Assembly (NCBI GenBank): GCA_014654035.1
Contig: JACWDQ010000004.1
Location: forward strand, 1-64,000
Length of the DNA: 64,000 nucleotides
Direction of reading: 5' to 3'
DNA from: Pelagibacterales bacterium SAG-MED19
GTDB taxonomy: Bacteria > Pseudomonadota > Alphaproteobacteria > Pelagibacterales > Pelagibacteraceae
Part shown: positions 1-9,783 of the stretch, piece by piece
Position numbering within the stretch: position 1 is the stretch's first letter
How the letters are laid out: each line of letters starts with the position of its first letter
Made by a program: the position numbers and the translations under genes
The notes under the pieces: generated by a model
What the model was told of the DNA's origin: nothing
What the model saw: only the letters and a program-made list of their open reading frames with translations
Databases searched by the model: none

Positions 1-925
1 GATAAAATATTCAAAACTTATTAAAGTTATAAAAGGAGGTAAAGAAAGGTCAGACTCGTCTTTAAAAGCCTTAAATTATATTAAAAGATACAAACCACAT
101 AATGTATTTATTCATGATGCGGCAAGACCAAATTTTTCTATTAAACTTCTTAAAAAAATCTATAAAAGTTTAAGAAATAATAAAGCCATTGTTCCTGTCG
201 TATCATCAAGAGACTCCATAAAATATAAAGTTAAAAAACAAATTTTTAATCTTGATAGAAATAAAACAATGTTAACTCAAACCCCTCAAGCTTTTAGATT
301 CAAAGAATTATATGATTTTTCGACACAACAAAAAGGTAAAATAACAGATGAAGCAACTTTATTTATAAACAGAAATTATAAAATAAAATTCATACCAGGA
401 GAAAATCTAAATAATAAAATTACATATTTGGATGACATAAAAATTTCTAAAAATTTTTTTGGTATAGGTTTTGATATTCATAGATTAACAAAGAATAAGA
501 AACTTTATCTTGGTGGGGTTAAAATTCCATTTCATTCAGGACTTAAAGGACATTCTGATGGAGATGTTATCTTACATGCAATCATTGATGCAATTTTAGG
601 TGCTACAAGAAAAAAAGATATTGGCACTTATTTTCCTAATTCAAAAAAATTTAAAGATATAAGATCACCTAAAATGCTAGAACCTATTATGAATAATCTT
701 AATAAATCAAATTTTTCTATTAACAATCTTGATATAAATTTAATTTGTGAGCAACCAAAGGTTTCTAAATATCGAGATAAAATAATTTCTTCGATATCAA
801 ATCTAATGGGTTTAAATAAAAACTTTATTAACTTAAAAGGAAAAACTGTTGAAAAATTAGGTCTAATTGGAAAGGAAAAAGCAATAGCTTGTGAGGTAAT
901 AGTTTCTATTTCGAAATATGATTAA
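1..925 (+). CDS. ispDF: Bifunctional IspD/IspF, 5' end outside the window
   Basis: Two consecutive enzymes of the MEP isoprenoid pathway: IspD (CDP-ME cytidylyltransferase) and IspF (MECDP synthase). The frame is open from base 2, so the N-terminal half of the IspD domain lies upstream of the window. The visible IspD part has HDAARP (bases 113-130) and TQTPQAF (just after base 269). IspF follows with GFDIHRL (D-x-H metal ligands), GHSDGDVILHA and the late EKLGLIGKEKAIACE block. Fusion of the two domains is common in Alphaproteobacteria. An internal ATG at 269 is not the true start, because conserved IspD sequence precedes it. The stop overlaps the pgpA start (ATGATTAA), so the two are translationally coupled. 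Confidence 0.95.
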   Translation, partial: IKYSKLIKVIKGGKERSDSSLKALNYIKRYKPHNVFIHDAARPNFSIKLLKKIYKSLRNNKAIVPVVSSRDSIKYKVKKQIFNLDRNKTMLTQTPQAFRFKELYDFSTQQKGKITDEATLFINRNYKIKFIPGENLNNKITYLDDIKISKNFFGIGFDIHRLTKNKKLYLGGVKIPFHSGLKGHSDGDVILHAIIDAILGATRKKDIGTYFPNSKKFKDIRSPKMLEPIMNNLNKSNFSINNLDINLICEQPKVSKYRDKIISSISNLMGLNKNFINLKGKTVEKLGLIGKEKAIACEVIVSISKYD

Positions 926-1421
926 AACTTTAAATACATTATTTGTTACAATGTTTGGTTTAGGGAAAATTCCAAAAATTCCTGGAACTTTTGGATCATT
1001 AGCAACAGTTATTATACTTTATGCTCTTTTCCATATTTTGAATTTATCCTCACATTTAATATTGATAGGTTTGATAATTATTTTTATTTATTCTTTTTTG
1101 GCAGTTGCAGCACATATTAAAGATAAAGACAACAAAGATCCTAAAGAAGTAATTATTGACGAATTTATTGGTCAATCTATTCCAATTTATTTATATGAAA
1201 TTTCACATGGAACAGTAAAATCACCTGATGAGGCTATAATTTTTTACGCAGTTTGTTTTGTATTATTTAGATTTTTTGACATAGCTAAACCATTTCCAGT
1301 AAGTTTTTTTGATAAAAATTTTAAAAATAGTTTTGGTGTAATTATGGACGATGTTTGCGCTGGATTTTATGTAGTTTTATCTTTAATTTGTTTTATGATT
1401 TTAAGTAGTTATCTCTTATGA
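918..1421 (+). CDS. pgpA: Phosphatidylglycerophosphatase A
   Basis: Membrane enzyme that dephosphorylates phosphatidylglycerophosphate to phosphatidylglycerol. 167 residues, the normal family length. It has the N-terminal family signature GLGKIPKIPGTFGS, the acidic motif VIIDEFIGQ, and FRFFDIAKPFPV in the second half. Hydrophobic segments lie around residues 27-65 and 105-125 and at the C-terminus. It overlaps the end of ispDF by 8 bases and the start of the next gene by 4 bases, so the three genes form one unit. Confidence 0.93.
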   Translation: MIKTLNTLFVTMFGLGKIPKIPGTFGSLATVIILYALFHILNLSSHLILIGLIIIFIYSFLAVAAHIKDKDNKDPKEVIIDEFIGQSIPIYLYEISHGTVKSPDEAIIFYAVCFVLFRFFDIAKPFPVSFFDKNFKNSFGVIMDDVCAGFYVVLSLICFMILSSYLL

Positions 1422-1882
1422 TAAAAACTCTAGTTAAAAAATTAATCAAAAAAAAACTTAAAATTTCGTTAGCAGAATCTTGCACCGGTGGATTACTTGC
1501 TAGCAAAATAACTTCTATAAGTGGAGCATCAAAAATATTTAATTTAGGATTAGTTACTTACTCCAATCAAGCAAAAATCAAAATTTTAAAAATAAATAAG
1601 AATGTTATTAAAAAATATGGAGCTGTAAGTCATGAATGTTGTTTAGCAATGGTTAATAATTTATCCAAAATCTCAAAAGCTAATATTAATGTTTCAATTA
1701 CAGGTATTGCAGGGCCAAATGGTGGTACAAAACAAAAGCCTGTTGGTCTAGTTTATATTGGAATCAAAAAAGGTAATAAAACTCAGATAAACAAGTGTTT
1801 ATTTAAAAATAAAAAAAGATCATTAATTCAAAAGGGAACGGTTAGAAAAGCTTTAAATTTGATTATTAGAGCTACCAAATAA
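1418..1882 (+). CDS. pncC: CinA C-terminal-type nicotinamide-nucleotide amidohydrolase
   Basis: Stand-alone CinA C-terminal domain (154 residues). This family deamidates nicotinamide mononucleotide to nicotinate mononucleotide in pyridine nucleotide recycling. Family motifs are SLAESCTGGLLASKIT near the N-terminus, VTYSNQAK, and ITGIAGPNGGTKQKPVGLVY in the second half. The N-terminal competence-damage domain of full-length CinA is absent, as in E. coli PncC. The function is taken from the family. The last 30 bases run into the end of the convergent coq10/ratA gene. Confidence 0.88.
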   Translation: MIKTLVKKLIKKKLKISLAESCTGGLLASKITSISGASKIFNLGLVTYSNQAKIKILKINKNVIKKYGAVSHECCLAMVNNLSKISKANINVSITGIAGPNGGTKQKPVGLVYIGIKKGNKTQINKCLFKNKKRSLIQKGTVRKALNLIIRATK

Positions 1883-2314
1883 CACTTCTGCTCTATTTTG
1901 AAAAGCATCTGCTATTTTATCTAAACCAAATTGAAAAGATTTTGTCATTACGATATTTAAAAATTTATTTTCAATCTCAAAATCAATGTCAAAAGAAATT
2001 TCTGTTCCACTTTCAAGTTCTTTAAAATGCCAAATATTTTCAAGATGATTTAATGGTCCACCAATATTAGTAACTTTAATTGTATCGTCTTTTTTATTAA
2101 ATTTAACATCACTTTTATAAGTGTCTTTAAAGGGACCTTTACCTATAGTCAGATCTGCAATAATTAAAATTAAATCTCCTCTGCTATTTCTTTCATAAAC
2201 ATGAGCATCTAAACAAAAAGGGACAAACTCTGGATATTTTTCTATATCAAGCACTAAATCAATTAATTGATTTTTGCTGCATTCAATTAATCTCTTAACT
2301 GAAGCTTTTGGCAT
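1853..2314 (-). CDS. COQ10/RatA-type START-domain protein
   Basis: 153-residue single-domain protein of the polyketide cyclase/START superfamily, COQ10/RatA group. Homologues bind ubiquinone and assist respiration (COQ10), and the E. coli homologue RatA was described as affecting ribosome subunit association. Family pattern: VLDIEKYPEFVPFC near the N-terminus, followed by a beta-rich body with LTIGKGPFKDTY and a C-terminal helix. In many Alphaproteobacteria this gene sits beside lipA, as here, where its start overlaps the lipA stop by one base. In a complex I-dependent organism a quinone role is the more likely reading, but this is inference. Confidence 0.85.
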   Translation of the reverse strand: MPKASVKRLIECSKNQLIDLVLDIEKYPEFVPFCLDAHVYERNSRGDLILIIADLTIGKGPFKDTYKSDVKFNKKDDTIKVTNIGGPLNHLENIWHFKELESGTEISFDIDFEIENKFLNIVMTKSFQFGLDKIADAFQNRAEVLFGSSNNQI

Positions 2315-3246
2315 TAATGAAAATTATTTCTGTTTTGTTGAAGTTTAGCAAAATCTTCATCTGCATGATAAGACGATCTTGTAAGTGGTGATGAAGAAAC
2401 TAATAAAAATCCTTTTGATTTAGCAATACTACCAAGTTCTTCAAATTCTTGAGGTGTATAATATCTGTCTAATGGAAAATGTTTTACGGAAGGTTGTAAA
2501 TATTGTCCAATAGTTAAAAAGTCAACATCAGCTGCTTTAAGATCATCCATAACTTGCAAAATTTCATCTTTTTGTTCACCTAGTCCAACCATTATTCCAG
2601 ATTTAGTAAAAACTTTTTTATTAATTTTTTTAGCATTTTTTAAAAGCTCTAAAGAAGAAAAATATCTTGAACCTGGTCTTACTTTTAAGTAAAGACTAGG
2701 TACAGTTTCAATGTTGTGGTTAAAAACATCAGGATTAGCCTCTAAAACTTTTTTATAAGCCTCTCCTTTTCTCAAAAAATCGGGTGTTAAAACTTCAATT
2801 GTAGTGTTAGGATTTATTTTTCTAGTCTGATTAATAACATCAAAAAAATGTTTCGACCCACCATCTTCTAAATCATCTCTATCAACCGATGTAATTACAA
2901 CATGTTTTAAATTCAATTTTTTTACTGCTTGAGAAATCTTTATAGGCTCAAACTCATCCAGCTTACTAGGTTTGCCAGTTTTGACATCACAGAAAGCACA
3001 TGCTCTTGTACAAGTATCTCCCATAATCATAAATGTTGCGTGCCTCTTACTCCAGCACTCGGTGATATTTGGACAATTAGCCTCCTGACAAACAGTAACC
3101 AAATTATTTTTATTAACAATTGTTTTAGTTAAAAAAAATTCTTTACTATTAGTAAGTTTAGACCTAATCCATTCAGGTTTTTTTTTGATAGGACTTATAG
3201 GATTTTTTACTTTTTCTGGATGTCGTGGTCTAGTTTTTTTAATCAT
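2314..3246 (-). CDS. lipA: Lipoyl synthase (radical SAM)
   Basis: Inserts two sulfurs into protein-bound octanoyl groups to make lipoyl cofactor. 310 residues. The auxiliary 4Fe-4S ligands are C53, C58 and C64 (CxxxxCxxxxxC, in [12 protein letters not shown]), the radical SAM ligands C79, C83 and C86 (CTRACAFC), and the conserved C-terminal Arg-Ser-Ser-Tyr ([16 protein letters not shown]) is present. It is in an operon with the ftsB-like gene upstream (8-base overlap) and coq10/ratA downstream. The pdh genes that often neighbour lipA in Alphaproteobacteria are not here. Confidence 0.97.
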   Translation of the reverse strand: MIKKTRPRHPEKVKNPISPIKKKPEWIRSKLTNSKEFFLTKTIVNKNNLVTVCQEANCPNITECWSKRHATFMIMGDTCTRACAFCDVKTGKPSKLDEFEPIKISQAVKKLNLKHVVITSVDRDDLEDGGSKHFFDVINQTRKINPNTTIEVLTPDFLRKGEAYKKVLEANPDVFNHNIETVPSLYLKVRPGSRYFSSLELLKNAKKINKKVFTKSGIMVGLGEQKDEILQVMDDLKAADVDFLTIGQYLQPSVKHFPLDRYYTPQEFEELGSIAKSKGFLLVSSSPLTRSSYHADEDFAKLQQNRNNFH

Positions 3247-3538
3247 TTTCTTGAATTATATAAATTTGTTCATTTTTTTTACCAAATAAAAACCTTTCTC
3301 TAATCATACTTTCAATATAATCAAGATCAAGATTGTCACTTAATAATGAATTTTTAAAATCCAAGTCTTTAATTTGACTTATAAGTAGGGATTCTTGATT
3401 ATTTAAATCATTTAGAATATCTTTTTTTTCAAAATAGGAAATAAGTCCTCTTTGTCCTGATAAAAGATTAAAGAAAAAATACAAAATTAAGAATGTAGAT
3501 ATTAATAAAAAGTAACTTTTTTTTAATCTTTTTAACAT
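3239..3538 (-). CDS. FtsB/DivIC-type septum formation initiator
   Basis: Small bitopic membrane protein (99 residues) with a short cytoplasmic N-terminus, one membrane helix at about residues 9-26, then a predicted periplasmic coiled coil (roughly 35-70) with leucine spacing and a C-terminal [15 protein letters not shown] segment. This architecture and the position directly after enolase match the FtsB/septum-formation-initiator family, which bridges FtsL and FtsQ in the divisome. The sequence is divergent, so the assignment depends on both topology and the eno neighbour. It overlaps lipA by 8 bases and abuts eno. Confidence 0.8.
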   Translation of the reverse strand: MLKRLKKSYFLLISTFLILYFFFNLLSGQRGLISYFEKKDILNDLNNQESLLISQIKDLDFKNSLLSDNLDLDYIESMIRERFLFGKKNEQIYIIQEND

Positions 3539-4794
3539 TAATGAATTTTATTCATTCTGGCTTTTTTTCCAAGTTCTTCTTCAATACGTATTAATTGGTT
3601 ATATTTAGCAACCCTTTCAGATCTAGCTAAAGATCCAGTTTTTATTTGATTTGAGTTAGTTCCTACAGCTAAATCAGCGATAAATGTATCTTCACTGTCA
3701 CCTGATCTATGTGAAATAATAGTTTTAAAACCGATTATTTGAGCAAATTTAATTACATCTAAAGTTTCTGAAACAGTGCCTATTTGGTTGAGTTTAATTA
3801 AGATGGCATTAGATGATAAATTTAAAAAACCTTTTTTTAATCTCTCAAGATTGGTTACATACAGGTCATCACCTACTATTTGAACTTTTTTAATTGATTT
3901 CATTAATTTATTCCAAGCTGACCAATCATTTTCTGCAAAAGGATCTTCTATTGATTTAATATTATATTTTTTTATTATCTTTTTGTATTCAACAATTGAT
4001 TTTTCAACAGATATATAGCTTTTTGAGTGAATGGAATATTTGTTTTTTTTATATAATTCATTAGCTGCTACATCTAAACAGATCGATACTTCCCTACCAT
4101 TTACAAAACCAGATTTTTTAATAGCTAAAACTATTAAATCTAATGCTTGGTTATTATTACTTATCATTGGTGCAAATCCTCCTTCATCTCCGACTGAAGT
4201 TGACAGACCTCTTGATTTAATAATCTTACTCAAATTTTTAATTACTAAAAAACAAATTCTCATTGCCTCAGAAAAACTTTTAGCTCGATCAGGTCTGATC
4301 ATAAATTCTTGGATTCTCAAACCATTATTAGCATGTGCACCTCCATTGATGATGTTCATTAATGGATATGGTAACTGAAAATTATTTTTAATTAAAAAAG
4401 TTTTATATAAAGGTATTTTTTTAACTTTTGCTGAAAGTTTCTTTGTGGCCATTGATACAGCTAAAATTGCATTTGCCCCTAGTTTTAATTTTTGTCTCGT
4501 ACCATCCAAATTAATCATAAGAGCATCGATTCTTTCTTGATTGTGAATATTTTGACCTTTTAATTTTTTTGAAATTTTTTTATTAACTAAATTAATTGCA
4601 CCTAAAACACTTTTTCCTAAATATCTTTTGTTATTTTTATCTCTTTTTTCAAAAGCTTCATAAGTACCAGTTGAAGCACCTGAAGGACATATTGCGCTAG
4701 CACTTTTATTTTTTGTAAAAACCTCTGCTTCAACAGTTGGATTTCCTCTACTGTCAAAAACTTGACGTGCTTTTACTTTTAAAATTTTACTCAC
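3538..4794 (-). CDS. eno: Enolase
   Basis: Glycolytic 2-phosphoglycerate dehydratase, also part of RNA degradosomes in some bacteria. 418 residues, slightly short of the usual 425-430. Motifs in order: FDSRGNPTVEAEV at the N-terminus, SGASTGTYEA (substrate loop), GDEGGFAP, SIEDPFAENDW and VGDDLYVTN (magnesium ligands), LIKLNQIGT (catalytic Lys) and HRSGDSEDTFIADLAV. The frame begins with GTG at 4792-4794, which aligns with the family N-terminus (SKILKVKARQ). Its stop and the next start share one base. Confidence 0.97.
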   Translation of the reverse strand: MSKILKVKARQVFDSRGNPTVEAEVFTKNKSASAICPSGASTGTYEAFEKRDKNNKRYLGKSVLGAINLVNKKISKKLKGQNIHNQERIDALMINLDGTRQKLKLGANAILAVSMATKKLSAKVKKIPLYKTFLIKNNFQLPYPLMNIINGGAHANNGLRIQEFMIRPDRAKSFSEAMRICFLVIKNLSKIIKSRGLSTSVGDEGGFAPMISNNNQALDLIVLAIKKSGFVNGREVSICLDVAANELYKKNKYSIHSKSYISVEKSIVEYKKIIKKYNIKSIEDPFAENDWSAWNKLMKSIKKVQIVGDDLYVTNLERLKKGFLNLSSNAILIKLNQIGTVSETLDVIKFAQIIGFKTIISHRSGDSEDTFIADLAVGTNSNQIKTGSLARSERVAKYNQLIRIEEELGKKARMNKIH

Positions 4795-5618
4795 TAATTT
4801 TTTATTAAATTATCAATATCTGTAAGTTGTTTTAATAAATCTTCTAATTTATCTAGTGGTACCATGTTTGGTCCATCTGATGGTGCATTATCTGGATCTT
4901 GATGTGTTTCAATAAATACTCCTGCAACTCCTACAGCAACAGCGGCTCTTGCTAAATATTCTACAAATTCTCTTTGACCACCACTTTTTTCTCCAAGACC
5001 TCCTGGCTGTTGAACTGAATGGGTGGCATCAAATATTACCGGATAACCATTCTTTGCCATTATTGGTAATGATCTCATATCTGAAACTAGAGTGTTATAA
5101 CCAAAACTAGCACCTCTTTCAGTAACTAGTATATTTTTATTTCCAGAGTCTGAAATTTTTTTTGTTACATTAACCATGTCCCAAGGAGCTAAAAATTGAC
5201 CTTTTTTTACATTTATAATTTTATTTGTTTTAGCAGCAGCGATTAATAAATCTGTTTGTCTACAAAGAAAGGCTGGTATTTGAAGTACATCAGCGTGTTT
5301 ACTTATAATAGAACATTGTTCAATGTTATGAATATCAGTCAAAATTGGAACGTTAAGTTCTTTTTTAATTTTATCGAATATAGGTAATGAGGCTTCTAAG
5401 CCAGCTCCTCTTTCACCTTTAAGACTTGTTCTATTAGCTTTATCAAATGATGTTTTGTATATAAATCCAAGATTAAATTTCTTTGTAATTTCTTGTATTT
5501 TTCCGGCCATATCCATTGCATGTTGTTCTGTTTCTAATTGACAAGGACCTGCAATAATACAAATCTTATTATCATTTGAGATTTCTATATTTCCACAATT
5601 TACTTTAATGCTATTCAT
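4794..5618 (-). CDS. kdsA: KDO 8-phosphate synthase, metal-dependent-type active site
   Basis: Condenses arabinose 5-phosphate with phosphoenolpyruvate to KDO-8-phosphate for the lipopolysaccharide inner core. 274 residues with [46 protein letters not shown] and [16 protein letters not shown]. The N-terminal loop reads IIAGPCQLE. Cys26 occupies the position that is Cys in metal-dependent KdsA (such as Aquifex) and Asn in metal-independent E. coli KdsA, and the other ligands (His in DATHS, Glu and Asp in [13 protein letters not shown]) are present. The 4-base overlap with pyrG and the lpx operon elsewhere in the window fit a lipid A/KDO outer membrane. Confidence 0.96.
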   Translation of the reverse strand: MNSIKVNCGNIEISNDNKICIIAGPCQLETEQHAMDMAGKIQEITKKFNLGFIYKTSFDKANRTSLKGERGAGLEASLPIFDKIKKELNVPILTDIHNIEQCSIISKHADVLQIPAFLCRQTDLLIAAAKTNKIINVKKGQFLAPWDMVNVTKKISDSGNKNILVTERGASFGYNTLVSDMRSLPIMAKNGYPVIFDATHSVQQPGGLGEKSGGQREFVEYLARAAVAVGVAGVFIETHQDPDNAPSDGPNMVPLDKLEDLLKQLTDIDNLIKN

Positions 5619-7231
5619 TTATGATTTTTTGATGCCTTGATAAAAGATGAGAATAAAGGATGAGGAGCCAAAGGTCTAGATTTAAATTCAGGATGAAATT
5701 GAACACCTATAAACCAAGGGTGATTTCTAAGCTCAATTATTTCAGGTAACTGGCCATCAGGAGATAAACCAGAAAAAATCATGCCATTTTTCTCAAATTT
5801 TTCTTTAAAAGCTATATTAACTTCATATCTATGTCGATGTCTTTCTTTAATGAGATTCTTTTTGTAAATTTTTTTAATCATTGAACTTTCTTTTAATTTT
5901 GCATCGTAAGATCCTAGTCTCATGGTACCACCTAAATCTTTATCAGTGCCTTTAATTTTTTTTCCATCTTTAGTCCATTCATTAATTAAACCAATAATAT
6001 GTAAACCTTTTTTATCAAATTCACTTGAAGTGGCTTTTTTTAAATTGAGTTTATTTCTTGCAAACTCTATAATAGCCATCTGCATTCCATAACAAATTCC
6101 AAGAAAAGGAATTTTATTATTTCGAACAAATTTAATAGCTTCAATTTTTCCATCTGTTCCTCTTTTGCCAAATCCACCTGGAATTAATACTCCTGAAATA
6201 TCTTTGAGTTTAGATTTGATTTCAGATACTTTAAGTTTTTCAGAGTCTATTCTTACTAAATTTACTTTTACATTATTTTCAATACCTCCGTGTGTAAGAG
6301 CTTCATCCAGAGATTTATATGCATCTTTCAATTCTACATACTTACCAATTATTGCAATATTTACTTGTTTTTTCTTTTGTAGAATTGTCTTGGTGATTTT
6401 TTTCCATGGGTTAAGATTTACTGGTTTTTTTGATTTTAATTTAAAGTAATTTAAAACTTGAATATCTAATTTTTCTTTTGAAAAACTTATTGGAGCTTCA
6501 TAAATAGTTCTTACATCTACTGTCTCGATCACATTTTTGATATCTACATTACAAAATAACGATATTTTTTTTCGGTGCCCTAAGGGTATTGGTCTTTCCG
6601 ATCTACAAATAATTATATCTGGTTGAATCCCAATGCTTCTTAATTCTTTGACTGAGTGTTGTGTTGGTTTAGTTTTAATTTCATCTGAAGATTTTAAATA
6701 AGGAACAAGAGTTAAATGAATAAATAAAGCATTTTGTTTTCCAATATCATTTGCAAATTGTCTTATAGCTTCAACAAAAGGAAGACTCTCAATATCACCA
6801 ACTATTCCACCAATTTCACAAATAACAAAATCTTCTTTAGATGAGTCATTTTTTATAAATTCTTTTATTCGATCTGTTATATGAGGTATTACTTGAACAG
6901 TTTTTCCTAAATATTTTCCTTTACGCTCCTTTTTAAGAACATCACTGTAAATCTTTCCTGTAGTAATATTGTCTGATTTTTTTGCTGATACTCCTGAGAA
7001 TCTTTCATAATGTCCTAAATCTAAATCAGTTTCTGCACCATCATCTGTAACAAAAACTTCTCCGTGTTGAAATGGACTCATTGTTCCTGGATCAACATTT
7101 AAATAAGGATCTAATTTTCTGAGTCTTACTTTGTATCCTCTTGATTGGAGTAAATATGCTAACGAAGCTGAAGAGAGTCCTTTACCTAAAGATGAAACCA
7201 CGCCGCCCGTGACAAAAATATATCGCGCCAT
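5615..7231 (-). CDS. pyrG: CTP synthase
   Basis: Makes CTP from UTP, ATP and glutamine. 538 residues, the standard length. The N-terminal amidoligase domain has [13 protein letters not shown] (P-loop type) and [20 protein letters not shown], plus [11 protein letters not shown]. The C-terminal glutamine amidotransferase domain has [10 protein letters not shown], the nucleophile elbow [11 protein letters not shown] (Cys; Tyr replaces the more usual Leu after it), and the [12 protein letters not shown] His-Glu pair. It is followed at 4-base overlap by kdsA. CTP is also needed for CMP-KDO, which may explain the pairing. Confidence 0.98.
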   Translation of the reverse strand: MARYIFVTGGVVSSLGKGLSSASLAYLLQSRGYKVRLRKLDPYLNVDPGTMSPFQHGEVFVTDDGAETDLDLGHYERFSGVSAKKSDNITTGKIYSDVLKKERKGKYLGKTVQVIPHITDRIKEFIKNDSSKEDFVICEIGGIVGDIESLPFVEAIRQFANDIGKQNALFIHLTLVPYLKSSDEIKTKPTQHSVKELRSIGIQPDIIICRSERPIPLGHRKKISLFCNVDIKNVIETVDVRTIYEAPISFSKEKLDIQVLNYFKLKSKKPVNLNPWKKITKTILQKKKQVNIAIIGKYVELKDAYKSLDEALTHGGIENNVKVNLVRIDSEKLKVSEIKSKLKDISGVLIPGGFGKRGTDGKIEAIKFVRNNKIPFLGICYGMQMAIIEFARNKLNLKKATSSEFDKKGLHIIGLINEWTKDGKKIKGTDKDLGGTMRLGSYDAKLKESSMIKKIYKKNLIKERHRHRYEVNIAFKEKFEKNGMIFSGLSPDGQLPEIIELRNHPWFIGVQFHPEFKSRPLAPHPLFSSFIKASKNHK

Positions 7232-7271
7232 GGAAGTATCTTATAGCGAAAAAAATTGAAATTGAAAAGTA

Positions 7272-7574
7272 TTAATTATTATTTTCTGGTATTTCTGGTG
7301 TGTCCTCTGTTTCTTGTTCAACTGTATCTAAAACTGAGGAAGTTGGAGCTAAATCTGCTCTTGAAATAATTGTTAAACCTAAACTACATACTATAAATAA
7401 AGTTGCTATAATTGCAGTAGCTTTAGTCATAAAATTACCAGCAGTTCTTGAAAACATAAAATTTTCTTGAGATACACCAATACCCAAAGCTCCACCCTCT
7501 GATTTTTGCATCAAAACCAGTAAAACTAAAATAATTGCTAGGATGATGTTTAGTACTAATAATATATTTTCCAT
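7272..7574 (-). CDS. secG: Preprotein translocase subunit SecG
   Basis: Small accessory subunit of the SecYEG channel. 100 residues with two membrane helices (about 3-22 and 54-74). Between them is the conserved loop LMQKSEGGALGIGVSQ, followed by an acidic Pro/Thr/Glu-rich tail (residues ~76-100) of the sort seen in alphaproteobacterial SecG. It lies 5 bases from tpiA, the usual tpiA-secG-pyrG order. Confidence 0.93.
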   Translation of the reverse strand: MENILLVLNIILAIILVLLVLMQKSEGGALGIGVSQENFMFSRTAGNFMTKATAIIATLFIVCSLGLTIISRADLAPTSSVLDTVEQETEDTPEIPENNN

Positions 7575-7579
7575 GGTGG

Positions 7580-8299
7580 TTAATTATATGTTTTTTTAAT
7601 TATATCAATAAATTTATTTGGATCTTGGGAAGCACCACCTATCAAAAAACCATCAATATTATTAATAGACTTTAATTCATTAATATTTTTTGGATTTACA
7701 GATCCACCGTATAAAACTTTAAAATTTCTTTTAATACTTTTAATAGAAGTTATCGTTTGAAGCAATTCATTCCGTTTTGGTATTAAACCTGTGCCAATTG
7801 ACCAAACTGGTTCGTAAGCTATTAAAATCTTTTTATGATTATTGATTTTATTTAACCCTAATTTAATTTGCTTATTTAAAACTTGTTTAGTTCTTTTTTT
7901 TCTTTTTTGTTTAAGAGTTTCACCAATGCAAAAAATAACTTTGAGTCCCGATTTTAAAGCGCTTTTAACTTTAAGATTAATTAATTTGTCGGTTTCGCCA
8001 GCCTGTCTATTTTCTGAATGACCAATTATTACATATTTTGCTCCAACATTTTTAAGCATGATAGAGTTAATCGATCCAGTAAAAGCACCATAAGACTCAT
8101 GTTCATGGCAATTTTGGGCACCAACTTCTATTTTTGATTTTTTCAATTTTTTAGACATTGGACGAATTAATGTGCTCGGTGGACAATAAATTATTTTTGC
8201 AGATTTTTTTTTTAAGAATTTCAAAAATTTATTTACTTTATGTAGTGAATTTAATGAATTTAAACCACCAAACATTTTCCAATTTGCGATAAAATACAT
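7580..8299 (-). CDS. tpiA: Triosephosphate isomerase
   Basis: Interconverts dihydroxyacetone phosphate and glyceraldehyde 3-phosphate. 239 residues. The active-site Lys is in FIANWKMFGG at the N-terminus, the catalytic His in VIIGHSENRQ, the catalytic Glu at the start of loop 6 in YEPVWSIGTGLIP, and the phosphate loops are YGGSVNPKN and FLIGGAS. It is the first gene of the leftward unit tpiA-secG-pyrG-kdsA-eno-ftsB-lipA-coq10 and diverges from the chaperone gene at 8371. Confidence 0.97.
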   Translation of the reverse strand: MYFIANWKMFGGLNSLNSLHKVNKFLKFLKKKSAKIIYCPPSTLIRPMSKKLKKSKIEVGAQNCHEHESYGAFTGSINSIMLKNVGAKYVIIGHSENRQAGETDKLINLKVKSALKSGLKVIFCIGETLKQKRKKRTKQVLNKQIKLGLNKINNHKKILIAYEPVWSIGTGLIPKRNELLQTITSIKSIKRNFKVLYGGSVNPKNINELKSINNIDGFLIGGASQDPNKFIDIIKKTYN

Positions 8300-8370
8300 A
8301 TATTTATTTGTTATTTGCTATAATTTAATCTATAGGTTTGCTTTTTATAGTTCAATAAATTTATAGAGTA
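8300..8370. promoter_or_regulatory. Divergent intergenic region tpiA / SurA-like gene, possible -10
   Basis: 71 bases separate the two divergent starts, so both leftward and rightward promoters should lie here. On the + strand a TATAAT hexamer stands at 8319-8324, about 47 bases before the ATG at 8371. No convincing -35 is placed 16-18 bases upstream of it. On the - strand only weak AT-rich -10-like matches are seen. The region is so AT-rich that the hexamer alone is weak evidence. Confidence 0.3.
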
Positions 8371-9783
8371 ATGATAAGTAGTTTTAGAAATTTTGCCAAA
8401 ACTAAATTCGCAGGATTATTAGTTTTTATAATGATTATCCCATTTGTTTTTTGGGGGATGGGAAGTATGTTCAGTAGTGGTAATACAAATACCATCGCTA
8501 AAATTAATAAAGAAAATATTTCAACTCAGGAATTTATTGATTATCTTAATAAATCTGGAATTCCACAAGCAACAATTAAAGAAAATTTAGATAAAAATAT
8601 TATTGAGGAACTGCTTTCAGGTTTAGTATCAACAACTTTATTAGAACTTGAGGTCAAAGATTATAATATATCAATTTCAGAAAATACTTTATTAAAAAAG
8701 ATAAAAACCAATAAAAATTTTCTTGATGAAAATGGAAATTTTCAAAGAATAAAATATGAAAAATTTTTACTTGAAAATAATCAATCTGCACCACAGTTTG
8801 AACTAAGATTAAAAGGACGAGAATTACAAAAAAATTTATTTGATTACATTGGTGCTGGGTCAATTTCACCTAGTTTCCTAGTAAATAAACTTTATGAAGA
8901 AGAAAATAAAAAGCTTGAAATTGATTATATAAATTTAAAAAATTTTTATAAACAAAAAGAAAAAATTACAGAACAAAATTTAAAAGACTTTTTAATCGAA
9001 AATAAAGATCAATTAAAAGTCGAATATGTGGATTTTGATTATGCTGTGATTAATCCAAAAAATTTAATTGGTATTGATGAATTTAATCAAACTTTTTTTG
9101 ATAAAATAGATCAAATAGAAATAGATATATCAAATGAGGTAAATTTTGAGACCATTGTATCTGACTTAAAAATTAAATCAGTTAATATAAAAGATTTTAA
9201 ATTTTCAGCAAAAAAAAATGAAATTGAAAAAAAGATATTTGAATTAAGAAAAAATAATTTTGATATTTTTGAGAGTGGTGACAATTATGTTCTTTATAAA
9301 ATTGGTGATATTAAACAAAAAGAACCAGATTTAAAAGATAGCGAAACAAAAAAAGAAATTGTCGAATTAGTAAATAAAAAAAATCAATTCGATTATAATA
9401 AAAACTTGTTGAATAAAATTAATAAAAAAGAGTTTAATAATAATGAATTTTTGAAAATGGGTAAAGACAAAATTGAAAGTGCAAAATTAAATTCAGTAAA
9501 AGATAATAAAAAATTCGATATTAATGCTGTTGAATTATTATATTCGTTACCGATTAATTCTTTTACATTAATAAATGATGATCAAAATAACATTTATATT
9601 GCAAAAGTAAAAAAATTTCAGAATGAATCTAAAAATAATGAAAAATTTAAAGAATATGCAAATAAACAAAATTCTAATTTAAAAAATACTATGTTAAAAT
9701 CTTATGATTTATTTCTAAATGATAAATACAATGTAATTTTAAACCAAAAGACAATAGAACGAGTTAAAAATTTCTTCCAATGA
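8371..9783 (+). CDS. SurA N-terminal/PpiD-type membrane-anchored periplasmic chaperone
   Basis: 470-residue protein with a short basic N-terminus, one membrane anchor (about residues 13-36, including GLLVFIMIIPFVFWGMG) and a long, highly charged, helix-rich periplasmic part. The region after the anchor (INKENISTQEFIDYLN...) matches the SurA-N/PpiD chaperone domain. I cannot see a clear parvulin active-site signature, so peptidyl-prolyl isomerase activity is uncertain. PpiD-type proteins help folding of exported proteins at the Sec exit. In many Alphaproteobacteria this gene directly precedes trpE, and here its stop overlaps the trpE start by 4 bases (ATGA). Confidence 0.8.
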   Translation: MISSFRNFAKTKFAGLLVFIMIIPFVFWGMGSMFSSGNTNTIAKINKENISTQEFIDYLNKSGIPQATIKENLDKNIIEELLSGLVSTTLLELEVKDYNISISENTLLKKIKTNKNFLDENGNFQRIKYEKFLLENNQSAPQFELRLKGRELQKNLFDYIGAGSISPSFLVNKLYEEENKKLEIDYINLKNFYKQKEKITEQNLKDFLIENKDQLKVEYVDFDYAVINPKNLIGIDEFNQTFFDKIDQIEIDISNEVNFETIVSDLKIKSVNIKDFKFSAKKNEIEKKIFELRKNNFDIFESGDNYVLYKIGDIKQKEPDLKDSETKKEIVELVNKKNQFDYNKNLLNKINKKEFNNNEFLKMGKDKIESAKLNSVKDNKKFDINAVELLYSLPINSFTLINDDQNNIYIAKVKKFQNESKNNEKFKEYANKQNSNLKNTMLKSYDLFLNDKYNVILNQKTIERVKNFFQ

